From: Glycocaulis sp051859565
GTDB lineage: Bacteria; Pseudomonadota; Alphaproteobacteria; Caulobacterales; Maricaulaceae
Length of the DNA: 64,000 nucleotides
Reading direction: 5' to 3'
NCBI RefSeq assembly: GCF_051859565.1
Contig: NZ_JBHYFK010000003.1
Location: 124,001 to 188,000, forward strand
This document shows positions 57,604 through 64,000 of the stretch, piece after piece (positions within the stretch are counted from its first letter, which is position 1; each line of letters opens with the position of its first letter). A program made the position numbers and the translations under genes. Under the pieces are notes generated by a model. That model saw only the letters and a program-made list of their open reading frames with translations. It searched no databases and was not told where the DNA came from.

Positions 57604-58114
57604 CATCGCGGCCCTGCGCCTCATCCTGTGAAAAGGCGCGCGCAAGGCGCTCTTGCTCGATTTCAAGCCGCTCACGCGTGCGGTCCGTCACCTCAAGACA
57701 GTGGATTTTCATGCCTTGCGCATCGCACCCGGCAGACAGCGTGCCCGGCAGAAGGCTCGTCTCGGCGCCGTAGAGCGCGCGGGCGGGTCCGTCCTGCATC
57801 CGGGTCTCAAGCTCTATCCAGCCCGGCTTCACGGGCAGGCGCGGATGGAAGGCCCGCCAGGCGACATCTACCCCGCCCATGACCGAGCGCACCAGAAAGC
57901 CGGGAAACAGCGCGGCGAGGCGCAGAAGCCTTAAAGGGCGCGGTCCCGGCGGCAGAAGGATAAGGCTCAGCGCCGTAGCAGCCGGAACGGTGATGAGAAG
58001 ATACGGAAGCGCGCCAAGCTGTCCGCCGGCCAGGACCAGCCAGGCAAGGCCCAGCAGCGCAGCGCGTTTGAGTGCGGAAAGCAGGAGCGAAATGGACACG
58101 GCGGGCAGCGTCAT
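57596..58114 (-). CDS. mrpE: Mrp antiporter subunit E
   Basis: A 172-residue protein: two N-terminal membrane helices, then the soluble MnhE part (FLVRSVMGGVDVAWRAFHPRLPVKPGWIELETRM; YGAETSLLPGTLSAG; KIHCLEVTD). It is the first gene of the operon (E-F-G-AB-C-D-D-D). No good Shine-Dalgarno before ATG 58114 (AGGGA is only 0-1 bases away), so the start may be an internal GTG. A structured leader lies upstream at 58227. Confidence 0.87.
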   Translation of the reverse strand: MTLPAVSISLLLSALKRAALLGLAWLVLAGGQLGALPYLLITVPAATALSLILLPPGPRPLRLLRLAALFPGFLVRSVMGGVDVAWRAFHPRLPVKPGWIELETRMQDGPARALYGAETSLLPGTLSAGCDAQGMKIHCLEVTDRTRERLEIEQERLARAFSQDEAQGRDDG

Positions 58115-58226
58115 CCCTGACTGGTGGCGGTTGGAAGAAGTAAATATTGCGCCGCACGCGAAGGCAAATGACCTGCTGCCGGGGTCAACGCATTCATAAA
58201 CCCGTATTCGGAGTGGACCTTGTCAG

Positions 58227-58285
58227 CTCCCCCACGCCAGCCGCCGTCCTGCGGGCCTGGTGCCACGCTCTGTGGGGTGGGGGAG
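58227..58285 (-). ncRNA. Predicted three-way-junction RNA in the mrp operon leader
   Basis: The 59 bases fold by eye into a closed three-way junction. P1 pairs CTCCCCCAC with GTGGGGGAG (9 bp). P2 is CCAC-AGAGC-GTGG. P3 is CCAG-GC-CCGC, loop AGGACG, GCGG-CTGG (8 bp with a 2-nt bulge). Junction strands are only 1-2 nt. On the minus strand it lies 113 bp before mrpE, so it may be a cis-regulatory leader; a small RNA on either strand is also possible. It matches no riboswitch I know. The rest of the 263-bp gap 58115-58377 holds nothing else I can name. Confidence 0.4.
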
Positions 58286-58377
58286 GCGGGCAGGCATGCG
58301 GGCAGGCTGGCGCGGCGAGCGCGTGCCTGAAACAGTCCCGATACGACGTTAGCCCCTCCTCCGAGGACTAGCTTCTA

Positions 58378-59685
58378 TTAGGCGGCGGCGGGAGCAGCGC
58401 CGGGCTGCGAACGCCGGTGCAGGGAGCGCGCAACGAGGACCAGTGTCACGACCGCAACCGGGTAGAAGGGCACGAGCGACAACATGGCGTATTCGAGCCC
58501 TTGTGCCGGACCGTACTGACCGGCCAGCCAGTCACTGGCAGCACCGATATAGAGCGGGCCCAGGCCCATCCCGACCAGATTGATGACAAACAGCAGGATA
58601 GCCGCCGAGGTGCTGCGCTGGCCCGGAGGGGCGAGATTTTGCACGATCGCCATGCCGGGGGCGACAAACATCATGTTCATCGCCATCGGGATGGTCAGGA
58701 AGATCAGCGCGACATACCAGCTGTCCGCCATCACGCCGATAACGAAGAACGGGATGCCGATGCCCAGCGCCCAGGCCGGGATCACGGCGTAGGCACTGGG
58801 CGTGGTGCGCGCAAAGCGGTCGGCAAGATGGCCGCTGAGAAACATGCCGAGCGCCATCGAGAAGCCGATGACCAGGCTGTACCAGGTCGCTATGTCGGCC
58901 ATTTCAGCGCCCTTCGCGCGCATCAGCAATGCAGGTGCCCAGGCGGCAAAGGCGTTGAACACGAAGCTGTAGGCCGCTGCAGCGAGCAACAGCATACGCA
59001 AGGTCGGGTCGCCGAGAAAATCACGCACGCACTGCATGATTGAGGGGCCTTTGGCCCCGCCGGGCGCCGCCTCAACCGGCGCGTCAAACCGGCCCCTCTT
59101 GGGCTCTCGCACGCACAGCCAGAGCAACAAGGCCAGCACAACACCTGGAGCGGCGACCACGAAAAATGCGGTGCGCCAGCCAAACTGTGCGGCGGCCCAG
59201 CCACCCAGCGCCACGCCCACCGTCGCGCCGAGCGGCACGCCCAGTGACCACAAGGCGATAGCGCCGCCACGCCGGTGAGGGGGGAAGTAGTCGGAGATGA
59301 TCGACATGGACGGGGCCGCGCCGCCCGCCTCACCGATGCCCACGCCGATACGGGCAAACAGCAGGTGGAGGAAATTGTTGGACAGGCCGCACAGACCGGT
59401 GAACAGGCTCCATACTGCGCAGGCCACAGCCACAACGCGCACGCGGTTCACCCGGTCCGCCATCCACGCCACGGGGATGCCAAAGCTGGTGTAGAACACG
59501 GCGAACGCAAAGCCCGACACCAGACCGATCTGGGTATCCGAGAGGTTCAGGTCTGCCTTGATCGGCTCGGCGAGGATCGCCACGATCTGACGGTCAAGAT
59601 AATTGAACGCGTAGATAAGCCCCAGAATGAGCACGACAAAATAGGGGTACACGCCAACGCGCTGCTCACTCTGGGTAGATTGCAT
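58378..59685 (-). CDS. MFS transporter of the catabolic cluster
   Basis: A 435-residue major facilitator of the spinster/aromatic-acid style with 12 helices. YAFNYLDRQIVAILAEPIKADLNLSDTQIGLVSG is the start, LFARIGVGIGEAGGAAPSMSIISDYFPPHRRGGAIA the loop region. Such MFS proteins accompany TonB receptors in clusters for uptake of plant- or carotenoid-derived compounds. It is separated from the upstream LEH-like gene by a hairpin. Confidence 0.87.
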   Translation of the reverse strand: MQSTQSEQRVGVYPYFVVLILGLIYAFNYLDRQIVAILAEPIKADLNLSDTQIGLVSGFAFAVFYTSFGIPVAWMADRVNRVRVVAVACAVWSLFTGLCGLSNNFLHLLFARIGVGIGEAGGAAPSMSIISDYFPPHRRGGAIALWSLGVPLGATVGVALGGWAAAQFGWRTAFFVVAAPGVVLALLLWLCVREPKRGRFDAPVEAAPGGAKGPSIMQCVRDFLGDPTLRMLLLAAAAYSFVFNAFAAWAPALLMRAKGAEMADIATWYSLVIGFSMALGMFLSGHLADRFARTTPSAYAVIPAWALGIGIPFFVIGVMADSWYVALIFLTIPMAMNMMFVAPGMAIVQNLAPPGQRSTSAAILLFVINLVGMGLGPLYIGAASDWLAGQYGPAQGLEYAMLSLVPFYPVAVVTLVLVARSLHRRSQPGAAPAAA

Positions 59686-59757
59686 GGATTGGCCTCACAT
59701 TGCGCCGGAGAGTCATCAACGCCTGCTGGCGGACCGCTCCGGTAGCCCCTGATGATG

Positions 59758-59786
59758 AAGCCGCCCCCGGATCAGGAGGGCGGCTT
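59758..59786 (-). terminator. Hairpin between the LEH-like and MFS genes
   Basis: AAGCCGCCC, 11-nt loop, exact complement GGGCGGCTT. Located 20 bp after the LEH-like stop on the minus strand. Partial T-run only. Confidence 0.6.
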
Positions 59787-59805
59787 TGAACGACAGCAAT
59801 ACCAA

Positions 59806-60219
59806 TTAGTTACGGCCGTGGTGGTCGAACTCTTCAACCCCCATCTCCCGCAGGAGGTGGGCCCGGTCATAATACTCGCGCCACTCGGTGATGAGATTGT
59901 CATCGCCGAACGAGATCACGCCGACGACGGGCACTTCGCCCTTCTTCCCCTTGAAGGTGAAGCGGTCCCAGCGCTCGACATAAACCCGGCCGTCAATAAC
60001 GCCGATATGGTCGATATCGAGCACGATCTCGTCAATGCCGGCGCCCAGCCCGGAAATGCGCTCGTAAATGGCTTCCCGTCCGACCACTGGATCGACCATC
60101 ATGGAGTGAAGCACTCCATTGGAGGCGAACAGATCGCCTACCTTGCGCCAGTCCTTCTTCTCCCAGGCTTTCGCCATCTCGCGGACGGCTGCGATCTTCT
60201 TTTCCTCGCTGGATGACAT
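59806..60219 (-). CDS. Limonene-1,2-epoxide-hydrolase-like (SnoaL fold) protein
   Basis: A 137-residue cone-shaped fold. VYVERWDRFTFKGKKGEVPVVGVISFGDDNLITEWREYYD carries the Arg and two Asp residues (VERWD and WREYYD) that form the Asp-Arg-Asp set of limonene-1,2-epoxide hydrolase. This suggests hydrolysis of a terpenoid or similar epoxide. AGGGAGA precedes ATG 60219. It is divergent from the TonB receptor across 179 bp. Confidence 0.82.
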   Translation of the reverse strand: MSSSEEKKIAAVREMAKAWEKKDWRKVGDLFASNGVLHSMMVDPVVGREAIYERISGLGAGIDEIVLDIDHIGVIDGRVYVERWDRFTFKGKKGEVPVVGVISFGDDNLITEWREYYDRAHLLREMGVEEFDHHGRN

Positions 60220-60292
60220 TATTTTTCTCCCTGTCAATCTCGTTATGCAAGCGATATTGGGGGCATCTTCGGAGCCTGTCAATCAACACTGG

Positions 60293-60340
60293 CTTGACAA
60301 GACTGTCAGGCGAGTCATGGTGTCACTTGCTTAAAAAGAC
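60293..60340 (+). promoter_or_regulatory. Promoter/operator region of the TonB receptor and LEH genes
   Basis: Contains CTTGACAAG (60293-60301) with a TGACA-4-TGTCA dyad, GTCAGGC, and CTTGCTTAAAAAGAC (60326-60340). CTTGACAAG and GTCAGGC recur before the HxlR gene, and CTTGCTTAA-N2-AGAC recurs before the oxygenase gene (63718-63732). These repeated elements are candidate regulator sites; TTGACA could also be a sigma-70 -35. Confidence 0.4.
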
Positions 60341-60398
60341 GAATGGCCCGCAACACCCGTCACAAAGGCGGGAGGGCGGCCCGAGGGAGGAGTTGAGC

Positions 60399-62633
60399 AT
60401 GTCTGTCCGTTTCCGGAGAGGTCGGCTTCTGCTGACCACTGCCAGCCTGGTGCTGGGCGTCGTAATGCCCGCCACGTCACTGGCCAATGAGTTACAGGAA
60501 CAGCCCGTAGCATCCACCAATCAGGGTGTTGAGGTGCTGGTCATTACCGCGCGCAGGCGGGCTGAAAGCCTGCAGCGCGTGCCGATAGCCGTCACCGCGC
60601 TGGGGTCAGAACAGCTGCGTAACGAACAGATCACCGATCTGTCGGAAATCGCGGCCTATGTACCCAGCTTTACCTACCAGTCCCAGAACTCGATGGAATC
60701 CGAGATGTTCATCCGCGGTGTGGGCACCACCCGGCTGAACGGTGCGACGGCAGACCCGTCGGTCGGCACGTTCCTCAACGAGATCTATATCGGCCGGCGT
60801 GGTTCCGCGACCCCGCCGCTCTTCGATCTTGAACGCATCGAGGTTCTGCGCGGCCCGCAAGGCACGCTTTATGGCAAGAACGTCGTCGGCGGCGCTATCA
60901 ACCTGATCACGGCGGCACCGCAGGACGAATTCGGTGCGGGCGGATCGGTGTCGATCGGCAATTACTCCAGCCTTTTCGCCGAAGGATTTGTCACCGGCGC
61001 GCTGAGCGAAAACCTGTCGGCGCGTCTGTCGCTTTACCGCGAACGTCATGACGGCTTCGCGCGCAATGTGATTCGCGATGAAGAGCTGGAGGACCGCGAT
61101 TCCTACGCCGGGCGTCTGTCACTGCTCTGGAACGCCAGCGATAATGTGCGCATCTCGCTGATTGCAGACTACAGCGATGATCAGGGCGGCGGACCTTCGC
61201 GCAACGCCGTGGACGATCCCACCCAGCCCGGATTTGGCTTCATCACGCCAAACATTCCGGCTAATCCGCGCCTGAACCACTCACCCTATGAGCAGTATGC
61301 CAACCGCACCACGGGCGGTCTGACCGGCCGGATGGATTGGGACCTCGGCAACTCCACGCTGACTTACCTCGCCGGCTACCGTTATGGCGAGGCGTCAGGC
61401 CGGTGGACGCAGGCCGGGGCCGGCTCGCCGCCTTCGATCACGGACAGCACGCTGACCCAGTACGAGCAGTACCGCGGTTATACCCAGGAGCTGCGCCTTG
61501 CATCCGATGCCGGAAACCGGCTGCGCTGGATTGGTGGCCTCTACTATCTCTTTGAGGATATCGAACGGAGCTCGCGCAACACGGCAACGTCCTTCCTTCC
61601 GGGCGGTCCGGGCAGCACGCGGGACTCGCTGGACGGCGATAACATCTTTATCGGGTTCAGCGAGACGCGCAGCTATGCGGTCTTCACCGAGGTGGAGTTC
61701 GATATCACCCCGGCAATAACGCTGGTGGTGGGCGGGCGTTACACCCGCGATGAGAAGGACCTCCAGTCCGACGCAATCATTCTCGATTTCGGGCAGCCGG
61801 GAGACCTGCTCTCGCCAGCCCCGCTACAGGAAGCGTATTCGGTAACGGTTGATCAGACGTGGTCGCGCTTCACCCCGCGTGTGTCGCTTGAGTGGGATGT
61901 GTCTGACAATCTGCTTGTCTACGCGTCCTATTCAGAAGGCTTCAAGGGTGGTGGCTGGCAGGGGGCAACGGCTAATGCGGTGGCGGCCGCAACAGCCTAT
62001 GATCCCGAATATGCCACTACCTACGAGATCGGCCTGAAAGCTGACTGGTTCAGCAACCGCCTGCGTACCAATCTGGCGGCCTTCTACACCGACTTCTCTG
62101 ACCTGCAGGTGGAGTTGCTTGACGATGTGAACCTCACCCTCGTCGTCGCCAACGCCGCCGACGCCGTGATCAGCGGGTTCGAGTTCGAGGTGCAGGCAAG
62201 CCCGACCGACTGGCTGAACCTGTTTGCATCAGGCTCGATCATCAACGCGGAATACAAGGACTATATCGATCCGCTTCGGGGCATCGACTATAGCGGCAAC
62301 CAGATGCAGCGTACGCCGCAGTACCAGTACGCGGTCGGCGCGGATATCCGCCAGCCGGTAGGCAACAATCTCGAGCTGATCGGCAATATCAATTACGCCT
62401 ATCAGGATCAGATGTACTGGGGCCCTAACGAGCTCAACTTCGAGCCGGGCTACGGCCTTCTCAATGCCCGTGTGGGGATCGGCGCCGAAGACGGCCGGTG
62501 GACGCTCTCGCTGTGGGGCCGCAACCTCACTGACGAGCTTTACCGTGTCAGCATCATCCCGTTCGTGGGGGATGAGGTGTCGGTATTTGGTGCACCACGC
62601 ACCTATGGTGTGCGCCTGACGGGCCGGTTCTAG
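60399..62633 (+). CDS. TonB-dependent outer-membrane receptor
   Basis: A 744-residue receptor of the carbohydrate/aromatic-uptake (CirA-like) kind. A signal peptide (LLLTTASLVLGVVMPATSLAN) is followed by a TonB box region (VEVLVITARRRAESLQRVPIAVT), a plug domain (LSEIAAYVPSFTYQSQ; RIEVLRGPQGTLYGKNVVGGAIN) and a 22-strand barrel ending in LTGRF. GGGAGGAG precedes ATG 60399. Proteins of this type import large or hydrophobic catabolic substrates. The intergenic region carries possible operator elements shared with the next genes. Confidence 0.93.
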   Translation: MSVRFRRGRLLLTTASLVLGVVMPATSLANELQEQPVASTNQGVEVLVITARRRAESLQRVPIAVTALGSEQLRNEQITDLSEIAAYVPSFTYQSQNSMESEMFIRGVGTTRLNGATADPSVGTFLNEIYIGRRGSATPPLFDLERIEVLRGPQGTLYGKNVVGGAINLITAAPQDEFGAGGSVSIGNYSSLFAEGFVTGALSENLSARLSLYRERHDGFARNVIRDEELEDRDSYAGRLSLLWNASDNVRISLIADYSDDQGGGPSRNAVDDPTQPGFGFITPNIPANPRLNHSPYEQYANRTTGGLTGRMDWDLGNSTLTYLAGYRYGEASGRWTQAGAGSPPSITDSTLTQYEQYRGYTQELRLASDAGNRLRWIGGLYYLFEDIERSSRNTATSFLPGGPGSTRDSLDGDNIFIGFSETRSYAVFTEVEFDITPAITLVVGGRYTRDEKDLQSDAIILDFGQPGDLLSPAPLQEAYSVTVDQTWSRFTPRVSLEWDVSDNLLVYASYSEGFKGGGWQGATANAVAAATAYDPEYATTYEIGLKADWFSNRLRTNLAAFYTDFSDLQVELLDDVNLTLVVANAADAVISGFEFEVQASPTDWLNLFASGSIINAEYKDYIDPLRGIDYSGNQMQRTPQYQYAVGADIRQPVGNNLELIGNINYAYQDQMYWGPNELNFEPGYGLLNARVGIGAEDGRWTLSLWGRNLTDELYRVSIIPFVGDEVSVFGAPRTYGVRLTGRF

Positions 62634-62644
62634 GCCACAGGCAA

Positions 62645-62669
62645 GCCGGGGGACCGCCGTGCCCCCGGC
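62645..62669 (+). terminator. Hairpin after the TonB receptor gene
   Basis: GCCGGGGG, 9-nt loop, exact complement CCCCCGGC, starting 11 bp after the stop codon. Confidence 0.65.
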
Positions 62670-62681
62670 AACTCTTGACAA

Positions 62682-62715
62682 GGGTGTTGCCTGACCGGAG
62701 GGTCAGGCAACACCC
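62682..62715. repeat. 15-bp perfect palindrome upstream of the HxlR-type gene
   Basis: GGGTGTTGCCTGACC, loop GGAG, then its exact complement, 19 bp before ATG 62735. It may be a second terminator arm or, given its place, an operator for the HxlR-type protein. It overlaps the CTTGACAAG element (62674-62682) that also occurs before the TonB receptor gene. Confidence 0.55.
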
Positions 62716-62734
62716 CACTGTCCTCAACGGCCTC

Positions 62735-63703
62735 ATGATTTCATCGAAAAAACAGAGCAGATCGCTCCCGGCAGACCGGGAGGCGCCACGTGCTGCCCCT
62801 GGCCAGCTGATCGAGGCGGATTCAGCCGCGCGCGCGTTGAACATTCTGGGCGATCGCTGGACGCTCATGATCATTTCCTACGCCTTTGTGGACGTAAGGC
62901 GCTTTGAAGACTTCCAGAACCGGATCGGGATTGCACGCAGCCTGCTGACTGACCGGCTGCGCCGTCTGGTGGAGGTGGGAGTGTTCCGGCGTGAACAGTA
63001 TTGCGAACGCCCGCCGCGCTTTGAATACCGCTTCACCGAGATGGGCCGGGACCTGTATGGCGCATCCCTGATGATCATCCGCTGGGAGAAGCGCTGGTTC
63101 TATGACCGCAACATCCCGGCACACACGATCAGGCATGATTGTGGGAAAGTCTTCACGCCGGAATACCGCTGCAAGGCCTGTGGCGGCGTGATCTACGCAC
63201 GCGATACCTATTCTGAACCCGGTCCCGGCGCGGGCTTTGACCCTGCACCCAAATCGCGCGCGCAACGCCGGTCAATCGTCGACAGGGCGCTGCCCGAAGA
63301 CTCCATGATGCAGCGTGCGACAGACGTGCTGGGGGATCGCTGGACCTCGCACATCATCGCGGCTGCTTTCCTGGGCCATTCGCGTTTTGGCGAATTTGAA
63401 CAGGCGCTTGGCGTGGCGTCGAACATTCTGGCCGACCGGCTCTCCCGGCTCGTGGAGCTCGGCGTGTTCAAGCAACGGCTCTATCAGGACAAGCCGGAAC
63501 GCTGGGAATACAAGCTGACGCAGGAGGGGCTGGACCTGTTCCCGCTGGTGCTGGAGTTGGTGCGCTGGGGTGATCGCTGGCTGTCCACCAAGGAAGGGGT
63601 TCCGCGCATCATCTATCACCGCCCCTGCGGCCATGTGCTGGAAGGCGTGATTACGTGCGATCAGTGCGAGGGCGAGGTGACCCGGCACTCCACGGCAATC
63701 TGA
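62735..63703 (+). CDS. Tandem HxlR-type regulator with two zinc-finger-like ends
   Basis: A 322-residue protein made of two HxlR winged-helix domains. Copy 1 (about residues 30-125): ALNILGDRWTLMIISYAF, LTDRLRRLVEVGVFRREQY. Copy 2 (about 195-290): ATDVLGDRWTSHIIAAAFLG, LADRLSRLVELGVFKQRLY. After each domain is a short C-x-(7-9)-C-x2-C segment (HDCGKVFTPEYRCKAC; RPCGHVLEGVITCDQC) that may bind zinc. Single-domain HxlR proteins dimerise; this one could bind DNA as an intramolecular dimer. It probably controls the surrounding catabolic genes. I chose ATG 62735 over an upstream TTG that reads through the palindrome. Confidence 0.87.
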   Translation: MISSKKQSRSLPADREAPRAAPGQLIEADSAARALNILGDRWTLMIISYAFVDVRRFEDFQNRIGIARSLLTDRLRRLVEVGVFRREQYCERPPRFEYRFTEMGRDLYGASLMIIRWEKRWFYDRNIPAHTIRHDCGKVFTPEYRCKACGGVIYARDTYSEPGPGAGFDPAPKSRAQRRSIVDRALPEDSMMQRATDVLGDRWTSHIIAAAFLGHSRFGEFEQALGVASNILADRLSRLVELGVFKQRLYQDKPERWEYKLTQEGLDLFPLVLELVRWGDRWLSTKEGVPRIIYHRPCGHVLEGVITCDQCEGEVTRHSTAI

Positions 63704-63782
63704 CGCAGGCCCACATGCTTGCTTAAGGAGACTAACGTCGGTAGCCTGCAGGCAAAGTTCTTTCGAACCAAGGACAAGCCTG

Positions 63783-64000
63783 ATGAAGCTCGAACGTCTC
63801 CCGCCGGTCAAAACCTCCCTGCGCCCCAGCAATCACCCTTATCTCAACGGTGCGTGGACGCCGTTGCACGAAGAGGTGAATGCGTGGGATCTGGAAGTGA
63901 TTGAGGGGACGGTCCCGTCCGACATTGACGGTGTTTACCTGCGCAATACCGAGAACCAGGTACATCAGCCGCTTGGGCGTCATCACCCGTTTGATGCCGA
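63783..64000 (+). CDS. Carotenoid-cleavage-type oxygenase, start only
   Basis: The first 72 residues of a retinal pigment/carotenoid oxygenase-family protein: NHPYLNGAWTPLHEEVNAWDLEVIEGTVPSDIDGVYLRN, the typical N-terminal blade with the G-x-Y-L-R-N strand. The catalytic His residues and Fe site lie beyond the window. AAGGA precedes ATG 63783. Members of this family cleave apocarotenoids or lignostilbenes. With the TonB receptor, MFS and epoxide-hydrolase-like genes it forms a plausible catabolic set. The gene is cut only by the window edge. Confidence 0.85.
   Translation, partial: MKLERLPPVKTSLRPSNHPYLNGAWTPLHEEVNAWDLEVIEGTVPSDIDGVYLRNTENQVHQPLGRHHPFDA

Noticed and set aside
1..64000. CRISPR arrays, rRNA, tRNA, insertion sequences, integrases, phage genes
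   Set aside because: Looked for regular spaced repeats, transposase motifs and tRNA or rRNA signatures while reading; found none.

Overview
The window is high-GC, densely packed DNA from an alphaproteobacterium. The evidence is a complete PhyR-NepR-EcfG general stress cassette (found only in Alphaproteobacteria), an FNR regulator of the FnrN/FixK cysteine type, DUF2849 beside cysG/cysI, and class I PHB metabolism. A marine or aquatic Maricaulales/Hyphomonadaceae-like host (Glycocaulis, Oceanicaulis or Maricaulis relatives) is my inference, not something the sequence proves. I saw no rRNA, tRNA, CRISPR array, transposase or integrase.

Layout. (1) 1-5.3 kb, minus strand: assimilatory sulfur operon cysG, DUF2849, cysI, a DUF934-cysH fusion and cysK (cut by the window edge), with a divergent LysR regulator at 5.4 kb. 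(2) 5.9-7.7 kb: a two-gene insert, GNAT plus YjhX/TopAI-like toxin, lies between the intact lysR and a degraded second copy of the lysR 3' end. (3) 8-23 kb: an oxygen-responsive carbon storage and energy region. On the minus strand are phasin, SDR, acetate kinase and an ABC exporter; on the plus strand are PHA synthase and a MaoC-phosphotransacetylase fusion. A P-type ATPase, a universal stress protein, an unknown protein and an FNR regulator follow. FNR-type boxes sit at 14837 and 22248.

(4) 23.1-51.0 kb: a general-stress island. It carries phyR, nepR and ecfG and about 20 further genes. I found 20 sites matching GGAAC-N16/17-[C/G/T]GTT (the EcfG-type promoter), and a weaker 21st, in front of nearly every transcription unit, correctly oriented. 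Targets include DUF892 and DUF4142 ferritin-like proteins, a P450, an MgtC-like protein, trehalose synthesis (otsA; otsB is also in the island), Ku with a split LigD, a copper-binding four-helix protein, YihY, a triple PRC-barrel protein and many small hydrophilic or membrane proteins. Several promoters are divergent pairs, and two are palindromic, so one site reads both ways. PhyR, NepR and EcfG form the partner switch; the rest looks like the effector set physically clustered around it.

(5) 51.2-58.1 kb, minus strand: an eight-gene Mrp-type cation/proton antiporter operon without a full-length MrpA, preceded by a predicted three-way-junction RNA at 58227-58285. (6) 58.4-64 kb: a catabolic cluster with an MFS transporter, a limonene-epoxide-hydrolase-like protein, a TonB-dependent receptor, a tandem HxlR regulator and the start of a carotenoid-cleavage-type oxygenase. 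It suggests uptake and cleavage of an apocarotenoid, stilbene or terpenoid-like compound.
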